From Pseudomonas guineae (GTDB lineage Bacteria; Pseudomonadota; Gammaproteobacteria; Pseudomonadales; Pseudomonadaceae), in the NCBI RefSeq assembly GCF_900113745.1, contig NZ_FOQL01000001.1, positions 1,612,001 to 1,676,000 of the forward strand: DNA of 64,000 nt, read 5' to 3'. Shown here piece by piece: positions 9,552 through 20,313 of this stretch (positions are counted from its first letter, which is position 1; every line of letters begins with the position of its first letter). The position numbers and the translations under genes are program-made. Under the pieces are notes generated by a model. The model had not been told where the DNA came from and searched no databases. It saw only the letters and a list, made by a program, of their open reading frames with translations.

Positions 9552-10325
9552 ATGTCGACAGTGCAGACCCTCAGAATCTTCCTCTTCTATCTGTTGTTGT
9601 CTTCCAGCGCCTTCCTCTGGTGCACCCTCAGCGTGTTTGTCGCGCCCTTTTTACCCTTTCGTGCCCGCTACCGTTTCGTCGTGCAGAACTGGTGCCGCTG
9701 CGCCACCTGGTTGGCCAAAGTGGTGATCGGCATCCGCTACGAGATCAAGGGCCTGGAAAATATCCCGGAGCAGCCCTGCGTAATCCTCGCCAAACACCAG
9801 AGCACGTGGGAAACCTTCTTCCTCTGCGGCTTCTTTGAGCCCCTCAGCCAGGTGGTTAAACGCGAACTGTTGTACGTGCCGTTCTTCGGCTGGGCGATGG
9901 CCATGCTCAAGCCCATCGCCATCGACCGTAGCAACCCCAAGGCTGCGCTCAAACAACTAGCCAAAATTGGCCATGAGCGCTTAGGGCAGGGCGCCTGGGT
10001 CTTAGTCTTCCCGGAAGGCACGCGTATTCCACCCGGCCAGATTGGCAAGTTCAGCCGTGGCGGTGCATCCCTCGCAGTAAACGCCAACCTGCCGGTGCTG
10101 CCGATTGCCCACAACGCTGGCGAGTTCTGGCCGAAGCAAGGTTGGGGCAAGACGGCGGGCACCATCCAAGTGGTGATCGGGCCGCTGATGCACGCCAACG
10201 GCACCGGCCCGCGCGCAATCGCCGAGCTAAACGAGCGCGCCTTTGCCTGGGTTAGCCAGGCGCAACGCGATATCGGCTCACTGGATGCACAGAGCCCGGC
10301 CCTGGAAACGCCAGCGTCAGTCTGA
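9552..10325 (+). CDS. plsC: 1-acyl-sn-glycerol-3-phosphate acyltransferase (PlsC/HdtS family)
   Basis: The 257-residue membrane-anchored acyltransferase has an N-terminal hydrophobic hairpin (FLFYLLLSSSAFLWCTLSVF). The catalytic HX4(D/E) motif reads HQSTWE, and a substrate-binding motif FPEGTRIPPG follows. The family acylates lysophosphatidic acid to phosphatidic acid. The locus matches PA0005 of P. aeruginosa and hdtS of P. fluorescens. Glu replaces the more usual Asp of the catalytic motif, as in several Pseudomonas homologues. The last 20 residues are low-complexity. It ends 11 bp from the convergent MFS gene. Confidence 0.92.
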   Translation: MSTVQTLRIFLFYLLLSSSAFLWCTLSVFVAPFLPFRARYRFVVQNWCRCATWLAKVVIGIRYEIKGLENIPEQPCVILAKHQSTWETFFLCGFFEPLSQVVKRELLYVPFFGWAMAMLKPIAIDRSNPKAALKQLAKIGHERLGQGAWVLVFPEGTRIPPGQIGKFSRGGASLAVNANLPVLPIAHNAGEFWPKQGWGKTAGTIQVVIGPLMHANGTGPRAIAELNERAFAWVSQAQRDIGSLDAQSPALETPASV

Positions 10326-10336
10326 GCAATCTCTAC

Positions 10337-11581
10337 CTAGGGCTCTGGCGTGACATCGTGCGGCATCGACTCCATCAACACCGAGCCAACCGTAAGCGGT
10401 GCTTGCATCTGGAAGCTAGGGCTCTCACCTGTCGCCGGGTAGGGGTCGGTGAGGCGTTTGTACAGCGCATGCACAGCCATCAGTCCGACCATCACCATCA
10501 AACTGTAAAAGAAGCTCGCCGGGCCCCAGCGCTCCATGGTCAGTGACACCAAAAACGGACCGATGCTGGCGCCCATACCGCCCACCAGCAGCAAGGTGCT
10601 ACTGGCACCGGTGGCTTGGTCGGCCTCCAGTTGATCGTTGCTTAGCGCCAAATAAAGCGCCAGCAGCGGAAAGCAGCACGCGCCGAACAGCAGGGCCAAC
10701 AGCAGATGGCTGTTATTGCTGGTAAAGCCCAACAACGCACTGGCCAGGGCGAACACCAACGCCGCGCCAGCGGAAGCGGCAATGACCGTACGCCGGTCGA
10801 TGCTGTCCGAGAGCTTACCCAGTGGCCATTGCAGCAGCATCCCGCCGAGCACCAGCATCGCCATAAACAGCGACACCTCACTGACCTGCATGCCCAGCCG
10901 GCTGGCATACACTGCGCCCATGCCGAGCACCATGGCGTAACAGGTGTTGATCAGAAACGAGCCAACCAGCCCGGTTGGCGCCAGGCGGTAAAGACTGGCG
11001 ATGCTCACCGGACGAGCGCTCGCAAACGCCGGCATCGGTGACGCACTAAGCAAAATCGGGATGGCCGCCAAGCTGATCAGAATCGAGATCAAGGTAAACA
11101 GCTCGAAGCCCGCCGGGTCGGACAGGTTGAGCAGAAACTGTCCGGCGGCAAGGCCGGCGAGCATGGTGATCATGTACAGCGACAACAACTGACCGCGGTT
11201 ACGGTTATCCGCCGCCTGGTTCAACCAGCTCTCGGCGACCACGTAAATGGCCGACACGGAAAACCCGGTAAGCAGGCGCATAAAACCCCAGACCCACGGG
11301 TCGACCAGCACCGAGTGCACCAAGATGGTCATCGAGGCCAGCGCCGTTAGTGCGGCGAAGGCACGCACATGGCCGACCCGTTGAATGATCGAGGGCGCAC
11401 GCAAAGAACCGAGCAAAAAACCCAGGTAATAGGCAGACATCAGCAGGCCGGTAGCACGGGTATCGAAGCCCTCCAGCTCAGCCCGCACCCCCAACAACGT
11501 GCCTTGCGCACCGATACACAAGCCGATGACGCCGAGGCCGAAGAACAATGGCCACACCGTGCGGACAGTCTGCCGGAGCAT
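10337..11581 (-). CDS. MFS transporter, YcaD-like
   Basis: The roughly 414-residue protein has 12 predicted membrane segments in two six-helix halves. The inter-helix loop after TM2 reads GSLRAPSIIQRVGHVR. The second half has the related KLSDSIDRRTVI loop, the MFS signature GxLxDxxxRR. ATG at 11581 is preferred over GTG 11587 because AGGGGG lies 5 nt before it and abuts the GTG. The substrate cannot be inferred. It lies between the conserved acyltransferase and the DMSP cluster, and marks the left end of the region not found in the P. aeruginosa gyrB-lptA order. Confidence 0.87.
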   Translation of the reverse strand: MLRQTVRTVWPLFFGLGVIGLCIGAQGTLLGVRAELEGFDTRATGLLMSAYYLGFLLGSLRAPSIIQRVGHVRAFAALTALASMTILVHSVLVDPWVWGFMRLLTGFSVSAIYVVAESWLNQAADNRNRGQLLSLYMITMLAGLAAGQFLLNLSDPAGFELFTLISILISLAAIPILLSASPMPAFASARPVSIASLYRLAPTGLVGSFLINTCYAMVLGMGAVYASRLGMQVSEVSLFMAMLVLGGMLLQWPLGKLSDSIDRRTVIAASAGAALVFALASALLGFTSNNSHLLLALLFGACCFPLLALYLALSNDQLEADQATGASSTLLLVGGMGASIGPFLVSLTMERWGPASFFYSLMVMVGLMAVHALYKRLTDPYPATGESPSFQMQAPLTVGSVLMESMPHDVTPEP

Positions 11582-11730
11582 GTACACCCCCTGAAGGATT
11601 AAGCGCCTGAGCAGTGCCGTCAGGCGCAGGATTAGAAATGAACGAACGGCTGCGCGGGAAAACCGCTGCAGCCGTTAGGGTCGATCAGGTGTAGCGGACG
11701 GGCATTAGCCCGTCCACTGCGGCGGCGTGC

Positions 11731-14244
11731 TCAGCTCGGCAAAAACTCCTTGGCCCAGCCCAAACTGGCAATATTGCGTTCGATCATAGACTCAACTTCA
11801 GCCACGCTGTAGCCCATGTCAGCGAGCACTTCGCGGGTGGAATGACCCCAACGCTCGGGTAGGCTGACCGCTTTGATGCTGGCCTCGCTCGGACGGATCG
11901 CCAAGTGGTCGATCTGGGTGAGGCAATGGCCGCTCGGGTGCTCAGAGTGCACCGAGAAAGCAAAGCTGCCAAGGTCGATGCCGACCGTACCGTCACCTTC
12001 GCGGCTGTATAGCTCACGCAAGGTTTCGATCGACAGCGGTTCCGCGGCGGCGATATCGGCGGCCTGCAGGTGTTCAGCCCAGTAGGCAGCCGGTGCAGCT
12101 TGCAGCGCGGTTTTGAGGAACTCAGCAATATTGGTTGCCGAACTAATTCCGGCCAGGCCTTCAATGCGCTCAAGTTGTGGTAACTCGTCCGCGTTGGAGT
12201 CGAGGTAGAGCCAACCTTCAGAGGTTTTGTAAAAGTGCGAGAGGGCATTGTGGCCCAGCACCTCGCGGCCGGAAGGCTCGTTGAACGGCGAACGGCCAGC
12301 GTAATCGAAGGCGAACGATAGCTGCGCCAGGTTGGTGACCGAAGACAGCGAGGTGCGCGAGCGGGTCGGCTGGCCAGTCTTCATCTTGTGGTAGATGGAT
12401 ACCGCCATGCCCAGGCCAGCCGCGAAGCCGCAGTTGACGTCCAAGGTGCCGAGGTGAGCGTGCTCTTCCGGCGTCTCTGGGCCACCGAAACGGCTCATGA
12501 TGCCGCTGTGCGCTTGGATGATGTCGTCGTAGCCGATGTAGTTGCTCTTAGGGCCTGGCAGCGGGCCGCCGAGGCAGTCGAGACGGCAGAACAGTACGCC
12601 GGGATTGACCGCTTGCAGGCTGTCGTTGTCCAGCCCCAGGGATTTCAGCTGACGCTCTGGGGCGTTGATCACCACCATGTCGACCGAGCGCACCAGGCGA
12701 TTGAATACCTCGCGTCCTTCCTCACTCATGATATCGACCAGCGCGCTGCGCTTGCCCATACCGGTTTGGAAGGTGAACAGGGTGCCGATCAGCGGGTCGT
12801 ACATCGGTTTAACGGTGTCGAGCTTGATCACCTCGGCACCGAAACGGGCGAGGAACGCCGTGGAGTGCGGGCCGGCGATGACGTTGGTCAAATCGAGGAT
12901 ACGGAAGCCGTCGAGCCAACCGGCATCAGTAACCGGCTGCACCGCCTCACCGACCGGATAAGTCGGCGGATGCGCAGCCGCGACGTCACGCAGTTCGGCC
13001 AGCGCCTCAGCAAAGCTGACGGTCTTGCGTGGGCGTGGGCTGACCATCTGCCCGGCGAATTCCTCCAGCCAGGCGAACGGCCCGGGCTGTTTCATTAGAC
13101 CGTACTCGGGGTCGTTAACTTCGACGATCAAACCGGCCGTATTGGTGTGTACGTGGTTTACCCACTCCTGGGTGGTGCGGTGCGGTGCGCCAGGAATCTG
13201 CCCTTCGCCGAAGATGGTGCCCCACTCTTCAGACGTCTTGGTGAGGAAGGCTTGCTTCATTTTCGCCGAAATATGGTCAGCCCACTTCTTCGGCAGCGGG
13301 TAGACGCCGATCGAGGTCTCTCCATCCCACTCGCTGAGCGGTGCGTGCAGGTCGTTGACTTCCGGCAGGCCGTCAGCAACCAGTTCGTCGTACACGCCCA
13401 ATACCTGCAGCGCACGCTTGGCGTGGTTGCGGTGCGATGGGCAGACGCAATAGAACATGCGCCCGTCGGCACACTTGTAAGTGCGGTAGAAGGGATCGAG
13501 GTATTCCTGCAGGTCCTCGTAGGTCAGGTCCATGACAATGTTGTTGGCCTTGCGGTGCTCGATTTCCAGCTCGCGCATGGTCTTGTAGCGCTCGGGCAGG
13601 CCTTCGATCACGTAGGAGTTGTACGACAGGCCTTCCATCAATGCGGAAATCACCGGCACTTCAATGGCATCGCCACGGCCGGTGCGCTCGCGGGCCTGCA
13701 GGGCCAGGGCGACGGAGGCGGCCGCCAGGGTGGTGGCATACGCCGAACCCAGCGGCAGTGGCGAGAAGCTTGGGTTGAGGCCCAACAGCACACGGTTGAA
13801 GCCCATGTCGGTGAAGGCACCGGCGGTGGCAGCGACCACCGCTTCGGTGGCTTTCCAGTCACGGCGCAGTTCATCGTTGCTGGCAAAGCCGGGCACCGAC
13901 AGGGTGATCAGTTCCGGGCGGGCTTCACGCAGCGCGTTGAAGTCGATGCCGAGCTTTTGCATCACACCAGGACGGAAGCTTTCAATGACGATGTCGGCCT
14001 GCTCGATCAGCGCCAGCGCCTGAGCCAGGCCTTCAGCTGACTTCAGGTCCAGACGCAAGCAGCTCTTGTTACGGTTAAGCACGGCATTGGCCGGGTGGTC
14101 CCACTGCGGGCCTTGCGGCGGGTCGATATGCACCACGCTGGCGCCCAGGTCGGCGAGGGTCATGGCTACGGCTGGAGCGGCGATCTGCTGGCCGAAGTCG
14201 ACAACGCGGACACCGGTCAAAGGCAATTGATTGTTGTTGTTCAT
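11731..14244 (-). CDS. dddD: DMSP acyl-CoA transferase/lyase DddD
   Basis: The 837-residue protein consists of two tandem class III CoA-transferase (CaiB/BaiF) domains: about 8-400 (GVRVVDFGQQIAAPAVAMTLADLG) and 446-830 (GFRILDLTNVIAGPHSTAFLARFGAEVIKLD). This fused layout and length are those of DddD, which turns dimethylsulfoniopropionate plus acetyl-CoA into DMS and 3-hydroxypropionyl-CoA. The catalytic aspartate falls at residue 602 (HLGTLDVNCGFAAG), the number reported for Marinomonas DddD. The equivalent spot in the first half reads PLGSAYATTLAAA and lacks it. ATG 14244 has AGAGGGA 8 nt upstream. The neighbouring dddT, dddB and dddC genes confirm the assignment. Confidence 0.94.
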   Translation of the reverse strand: MNNNNQLPLTGVRVVDFGQQIAAPAVAMTLADLGASVVHIDPPQGPQWDHPANAVLNRNKSCLRLDLKSAEGLAQALALIEQADIVIESFRPGVMQKLGIDFNALREARPELITLSVPGFASNDELRRDWKATEAVVAATAGAFTDMGFNRVLLGLNPSFSPLPLGSAYATTLAAASVALALQARERTGRGDAIEVPVISALMEGLSYNSYVIEGLPERYKTMRELEIEHRKANNIVMDLTYEDLQEYLDPFYRTYKCADGRMFYCVCPSHRNHAKRALQVLGVYDELVADGLPEVNDLHAPLSEWDGETSIGVYPLPKKWADHISAKMKQAFLTKTSEEWGTIFGEGQIPGAPHRTTQEWVNHVHTNTAGLIVEVNDPEYGLMKQPGPFAWLEEFAGQMVSPRPRKTVSFAEALAELRDVAAAHPPTYPVGEAVQPVTDAGWLDGFRILDLTNVIAGPHSTAFLARFGAEVIKLDTVKPMYDPLIGTLFTFQTGMGKRSALVDIMSEEGREVFNRLVRSVDMVVINAPERQLKSLGLDNDSLQAVNPGVLFCRLDCLGGPLPGPKSNYIGYDDIIQAHSGIMSRFGGPETPEEHAHLGTLDVNCGFAAGLGMAVSIYHKMKTGQPTRSRTSLSSVTNLAQLSFAFDYAGRSPFNEPSGREVLGHNALSHFYKTSEGWLYLDSNADELPQLERIEGLAGISSATNIAEFLKTALQAAPAAYWAEHLQAADIAAAEPLSIETLRELYSREGDGTVGIDLGSFAFSVHSEHPSGHCLTQIDHLAIRPSEASIKAVSLPERWGHSTREVLADMGYSVAEVESMIERNIASLGWAKEFLPS

Positions 14245-14946
14245 TTCACTGATCCCTCTTAGAGCGCGCCAGCCAGAGGTAATCAATAGTCCGGCTGGAC
14301 AGAGTGTTGAGTGTTCAGCGCGCCGTGAGCACGGTGCCGATTAATAAGTGCCGAAGAGCAAACCGCCGACTGACAGACACGCATAAAGCAAACTTTTAAA
14401 TGGGTTATTAACCTGATCCAGGTTCAAGTTTGTATTCGGCGTGGCGCGTGTTAGTTGTGGCCTTGTTTCGGTAGTGCCGATACTAGGAATGAATAAATGT
14501 AGCGGCCAGCAATAAAAAATAACCCTTAGACCGGGTTTTACTTATGGCTGAGCGGCGGCGTGCATTAGCGCTGATACGCGACGCCCAGAAGAGGTCTCGG
14601 TGAGCGTAGGGAAGGAGGGGTGATGCTCAGTAAAACCGGCGAGCCATAAAAAATTACGGGGCAAAGGTCGCTATTTTTTTGCTTCTCATCGTTTTTTATC
14701 TTCATAACAATAGGTTTCGTCTCGATATCCAAGCCTTTCACGGCTTGTATGGTACGAGTGGTACCGCTCAACCAGGCGATACAGGGCCTGGCGGGTAGTG
14801 CAGGTGTACGCCGAAGCGTGACAGGCAACAGCGTGCAGGTTCTCACATGGTCCGCGTGATTGACGCGGGTTCGAGAGTTAACCAACAGCTAAGAGGTAGA
14901 CAATGAAAATAAATATAAGAAAGACGCACATGCAGAGGGCCGGACA
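14245..14946. promoter_or_regulatory. divergent dddD/dddT control region
   Basis: This 702-bp non-coding stretch holds both promoters of the DMSP cluster. Overlapping palindromes lie at 14403-14424: GGTTA-T-TAACC (14403-14413) and AACCTG-ATC-CAGGTT (14410-14424). They lie between the arms CAAACTT (14389-14395) and AAGTTTG (14426-14432). They are good candidates for binding by the IclR- or LysR-type regulator encoded downstream. At 14903-14950 a 15-codon ORF with an AAGAGG site ends in TGA overlapping the dddT ATG. No other gene is convincing; the longer minus-strand frame at 14565-14885 has no recognisable content. Confidence 0.6.
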
Positions 14947-16575
14947 ATGACAAGCCACGCAAATAAATTGCCCGCGTCCGGGCTCTTTACCGGGGCACAC
15001 CCGGTCATGTCGATTGGTGCAGCTTTATTGGTGATTGCCTTCGTTCTATTTACCGTAATTGATCCGGAATATGCCGATGGCGTATACGGTGCAGCGAAAA
15101 GCTTTATTTCAACCAACTTGGCTTGGTATTACATCGGTTTGATGAGTTTGTATCTGTTTCTGGCTGTTTGGCTGAGTTGTAGCCGTTATGGAAATATTCG
15201 CCTAGGCAAGGACAGTGACCGGCCAGAGTTCAGTAATTTTTCTTGGTTCTCAATGCTGTTCGGTGCCGGTATCGGCATTGGTATTCTGTTTTGGAGCATT
15301 GCCGAACCTATCTACCACTTCCAAGGTACGCCGCTGATCAGTGAAGCGCAGAAGATGACTGCAGAGGCCGCACAAGTGGCCATGCGCATCTCGATCTTTC
15401 ACTGGGGCCTGCATGGTTGGGGCTTATTCGCGGTATTCGGGCTGATCCTGGCCTACTTTGCATATCGCAAAGGCTTGCCGCTGTCGATTCGTTCCAGCCT
15501 CTATCCAATACTGGGCGAGCGCATCTACGGGCCATTAGGCCATGCCGCTGACCTGCTCGCCGTATTTGGCACGGTATTCGGTATCGCCACCTCGCTGGGC
15601 CTAGGCGCACAGCAGATGAACGCCGGGCTGAATTACCTGCTGGGCTTCGAGGTTTCAATCGGTCACCAGATCCTGCTGATCGCGGTTATTTCGGTGATCG
15701 CCACCGCGTCGGTACTCAGCGGCGTGAACAAGGGCATTCGCATGCTCAGCGAACTGAACATGCACCTGACCATCCTGATCCTGGCGCTGTTCGTGATCTT
15801 CGGCCCAACGGCCTACCTGCTCGGTGCCTTTGTCACCAACACCGGTGATTATCTGGCGCATGCGGTCCAGCTGGGCCTGTGGATCGATCCGGATCCGAAG
15901 GGTCAATGGCAGGGCTGGTGGACGATTTTCTACTGGGGCTGGTGGATCGCATGGGCACCCTTTGTCGGCATGTTTATCGCGCGTATTTCCAAAGGCCGTA
16001 CCCTGCGTGAATTCGTCCTCGGTGTGCTGATCGCTCCGACTGTTCTGGCCACCTTCTGGATCACCATCTTCGGCAACAGTGCGATCTTTATTGAGCTGTT
16101 CGGCGGGGGCGGCGTGGTAGCGGCGGTTAATGACGACGTCACCATGGCACTGTTCAAGACCATTGAGCTGATGAATCTGGGTCAATGGCTGACCATCATC
16201 ATGTCGTCGATCTGTACCCTGATGCTGGTGACCTACTTCGTCACTTCGGCCGACTCGGCAACGCTGGTGATCTGCACCCTGATCTGCATGGGCGACGAGC
16301 ACCCACCTGCGCGCTACCGGATTTTCTGGGGCCTGGCGATTGGTGCGGTGGCGGCGGTGCTGCTACTCGCCGGTGGCCTGAAGGCCTTGCAAACGGCTTC
16401 AATTGTGGCGGCGCTACCGTTCTCCTTCGTCGCCATCCTGGCCACCTACGGCTTCTTCAAATCGCTGCGCCAAGATGTTGCACAGTGTGATGCGGCAGCC
16501 CGTCGTGAGCTTAGCGATAGCCAACAGGCTCCGGCGACCCACAAGCCGACCGTCACAGCTACGGCCATGCTCTGA
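14947..16575 (+). CDS. dddT: BCCT-family transporter, probable DMSP importer DddT
   Basis: The 542-residue secondary transporter of the betaine-choline-carnitine family has 12 transmembrane helices. The signature region WSIAEPIYHFQGTP (GIGIGILFWSIAEP) contains the glycine stretch of TM3. The aromatic-rich segment FYWGWWIAWAPFVGMFIARISKGRTLREF in TM8 forms the substrate cage and defines the family. BCCT carriers import quaternary ammonium or sulfonium osmolytes by sodium or proton coupling. Next to dddD the likely substrate is DMSP. AGAGGG precedes the ATG, which overlaps the stop of a 15-codon leader frame. Confidence 0.92.
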   Translation: MTSHANKLPASGLFTGAHPVMSIGAALLVIAFVLFTVIDPEYADGVYGAAKSFISTNLAWYYIGLMSLYLFLAVWLSCSRYGNIRLGKDSDRPEFSNFSWFSMLFGAGIGIGILFWSIAEPIYHFQGTPLISEAQKMTAEAAQVAMRISIFHWGLHGWGLFAVFGLILAYFAYRKGLPLSIRSSLYPILGERIYGPLGHAADLLAVFGTVFGIATSLGLGAQQMNAGLNYLLGFEVSIGHQILLIAVISVIATASVLSGVNKGIRMLSELNMHLTILILALFVIFGPTAYLLGAFVTNTGDYLAHAVQLGLWIDPDPKGQWQGWWTIFYWGWWIAWAPFVGMFIARISKGRTLREFVLGVLIAPTVLATFWITIFGNSAIFIELFGGGGVVAAVNDDVTMALFKTIELMNLGQWLTIIMSSICTLMLVTYFVTSADSATLVICTLICMGDEHPPARYRIFWGLAIGAVAAVLLLAGGLKALQTASIVAALPFSFVAILATYGFFKSLRQDVAQCDAAARRELSDSQQAPATHKPTVTATAML

Positions 16576-16585
16576 GTGAACACAC

Positions 16586-16611
16586 CCTGCGGGCTTGGGT
16601 CTGCAGGTTTT
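16586..16611 (+). terminator. weak hairpin between dddT and dddB
   Basis: CCTGC (16586-16590) and GCAGG (16603-16607) can pair and are followed by TTTT. The stem is only 5 bp with a 12-nt loop. It is therefore at most a partial terminator or attenuator setting the ratio of transporter to dehydrogenase. Confidence 0.3.
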
Positions 16612-16687
16612 CAAACGATGAATACGGCAGGGGACGCGCATGCACTGCGCGCGCCATTGCCTGTTACCCGGAATTAGCGGAGTTGCC

Positions 16688-17845
16688 ATGTCTACTCAAG
16701 TAATCCTTCCTCGCATCATGCAGATTGGCGAGAACGCCAGCCAGGACATCCCGGTCGTCATGACCAACCTGGGCTGCAAACGGCCACTGATCATCACCGA
16801 TAAGATGATGGTAAAACTGGGTTACGCCGCGGCCATCCAGGCACGTCTGGCGGCTCACGACATCCAGGCGGAAGTGTTCGATGAGACGGTGCCGGAGCCA
16901 ACTGTGGCGTCGATCCAAGCCGGTGTCGCGAAAGCGCGGGGTGGCGATTACGACTGCATTATCGCTCTCGGTGGCGGCAGCCCAATCGACAGCGCCAAGG
17001 CCATCGCCATCCTCGCCAAGCACGGCGGCGAGATGCGCGACTACAAGTTCCCACGCATCGTCGTTGAGTCCGGCTTACCGATCATTGCCGTGCCGACCAC
17101 AGCCGGTACCGGTTCGGAAGTCACTCGGGTGACCATCATCGCCGACGAGAAAACCGACGAGAAAATGCTCTGCGTGGGCATCGGCTTTATGCCAGTGGCG
17201 GCGCTGATCGACTTTAGCCTAACCCTCAGCCTGCCGCCGCGGATCACCGCCGACACCGGCATCGATGCCCTGACCCACGCCATGGAGGCCTACGTCAGCA
17301 AAAAGGCCAGCCTCTACAGCGATTGCCAGGCACTGCAGGCCATGCGCCTGATCGCGCCAAACCTGCGCCGTGCTTACCATGATGGCGCAGACAAGACGGC
17401 CCGCGAAGCGATGATGCTCGGTTCAACCCTGGCTGGGGTGGCGTTTTCCAACGCCTCGGTGGCGCTGGTCCACGGCATGAGTCGGCCGATTGGTGCGCAT
17501 TTCCATGTGCCCCATGGCCTGTCCAACGCCATGTTGCTGCCCAGCGTGACGGCGTTTTCTATTCCGGCTGCCGTCGAGCGCTACGCCGACTGCGCCCGCG
17601 CCATGGGCGTGGCCACTGCCGCCGACAGCAATGAAGTGGCTAATACCAAGCTGCTCGCCGAGCTGCGCGCACTCAACGATGAGTTACAGGTCCCCAGCCC
17701 TGCGCAGTTCGGTATCGACCGCGAGCAGTTCTTTACCCAGCTTGAAGTCATGGCAGAGCAGGCGCTGGCCTCAGGTTCGCCGAACAACAACCCACGCGTA
17801 CCTAGCGCTGACGAGATCATCGAGATCTACAAACAGCTCTGGTAA
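16688..17845 (+). CDS. dddB: iron-containing alcohol dehydrogenase DddB
   Basis: The 385-residue group III (Fe-ADH) dehydrogenase has the nucleotide site GGGSPIDSAKAIAIL near residue 97. The family pattern PTTAGTGSEVT is followed by metal-ligand histidines in DALTHAMEAYVS and in VHGMSRPIGAHFHVPHG. In known ddd clusters this gene follows dddT and is thought to oxidise the C3 product of DMSP cleavage, 3-hydroxypropionate, to malonate semialdehyde. That role is inferred from context. ATG 16688 follows GCGGAG; the longer frame to 16640 lacks family sequence. Confidence 0.9.
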   Translation: MSTQVILPRIMQIGENASQDIPVVMTNLGCKRPLIITDKMMVKLGYAAAIQARLAAHDIQAEVFDETVPEPTVASIQAGVAKARGGDYDCIIALGGGSPIDSAKAIAILAKHGGEMRDYKFPRIVVESGLPIIAVPTTAGTGSEVTRVTIIADEKTDEKMLCVGIGFMPVAALIDFSLTLSLPPRITADTGIDALTHAMEAYVSKKASLYSDCQALQAMRLIAPNLRRAYHDGADKTAREAMMLGSTLAGVAFSNASVALVHGMSRPIGAHFHVPHGLSNAMLLPSVTAFSIPAAVERYADCARAMGVATAADSNEVANTKLLAELRALNDELQVPSPAQFGIDREQFFTQLEVMAEQALASGSPNNNPRVPSADEIIEIYKQLW

Positions 17846-17906
17846 GCCGTTTTTATTAGCCATTCCCGGCGCTCAACCGCCAGCCCCTTATTGAGGAACA
17901 CCCGCG

Positions 17907-19403
<1,497 letters not shown>

Positions 19404-19446
19404 TTGAGCATGCCGTGCTGACGGATAAACCGCCGGTAAGCACACA

Positions 19447-19479
19447 GGCCACGCGCCCAATCGGGACGTGGCCTTTTTG
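19447..19479 (+). terminator. rho-independent terminator after dddC
   Basis: GGCCACG (19447-19453) pairs with CGTGGCC (19467-19473), followed by five T. It separates the dddTBC transcript from the regulator pair downstream. Confidence 0.82.
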
Positions 19480-19524
19480 CGTTTCAGTGCGTTCAGCCAT
19501 GAAACGCCATATGGGAGAAGTCCG

Positions 19525-20313
19525 ATGAGCGAAAAAGGCTCCTCAATTACCCGGGTACTCGAGATCATCGAGGCGGTGGCACGAGCACAGCGGCCCATGT
19601 CGCCAGCCGACCTGGCCGACCAGCTGAGCATTCCCAAACCAAGCATGCACCGCCTGCTGGCCCAGCTCGAAGGCGATGGTTACCTACAAAGTAATATGCG
19701 TGGGCTGCTGGTGCCCGGCGATCGCCTGCATGAGGTCGCCTTGGGCGTACTTTACAGTGGTCGTTTCAAAGCTCCGCGCCAGGCCATTCTGAAACGTCTG
19801 ACTTCGACCATCGGGGAAACCTGTGGTATCGCCATTCCCAACGGCACCGAGATGATCTACTACGACCGCGTGCAAACCGAACGGCCATTGCAGGTCTACC
19901 TACCAGTGGGTAGTCATACGCCGACCTGGTGTACCTCCAGCGGTAAGCTCTACCTCAGCTCGCTGCCGCGAGAACGACGCCTGCGCATCATCAACAACCT
20001 GCCACTGAATCAATATGCGCGTAACACCCTGACCGACGCAGCTAAACTGGAGGCCGCGCTGCTGAAAATAAAAGAGGATGATATTGGCACCGACAATGAA
20101 GAATTCGTCGACGGTCTAGTAGCCTGTGCCGTACCGGTGAAGGATCGCCACGGCCGGCTCTTCGCCTGCCTTTTTGCTCATGCGCCGCTGATCCGCAAGA
20201 GCCTGGACGAGCTATTGAGCTATGCCCCGCTGTTGCGCGAGGCGGCCAATGAGCTGGGCCAGCTGATTGATCATACGGACGCTGAAACAAGCAAGGTATC
20301 GCCACTGCCATGA
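19525..20313 (+). CDS. IclR-family transcriptional regulator
   Basis: The 262-residue protein has an N-terminal winged helix-turn-helix (ITRVLEIIEAVARAQRPMSPADLADQ, then IPKPSMHRLLAQLEGDGYL). It also has the C-terminal IclR effector domain (TIGETCGIAIPNGTEMIYYDR, and the conserved VACAVPVKDRHGRLFACL). ATG 19525 with GGAG upstream gives the normal family start. Its stop overlaps the LysR-type start by 4 bp, so the two regulators are translated together. Placement after dddC suggests control of DMSP catabolism, with a pathway intermediate as ligand; this is inference. Reported ddd clusters are better known for LysR regulators. Confidence 0.9.
   Translation: MSEKGSSITRVLEIIEAVARAQRPMSPADLADQLSIPKPSMHRLLAQLEGDGYLQSNMRGLLVPGDRLHEVALGVLYSGRFKAPRQAILKRLTSTIGETCGIAIPNGTEMIYYDRVQTERPLQVYLPVGSHTPTWCTSSGKLYLSSLPRERRLRIINNLPLNQYARNTLTDAAKLEAALLKIKEDDIGTDNEEFVDGLVACAVPVKDRHGRLFACLFAHAPLIRKSLDELLSYAPLLREAANELGQLIDHTDAETSKVSPLP

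Noticed and set aside
14565..14885. Minus-strand 106-codon frame in the dddD-dddT gap
   Set aside because: No recognisable domain, no good ribosome binding site, and composition like non-coding sequence.
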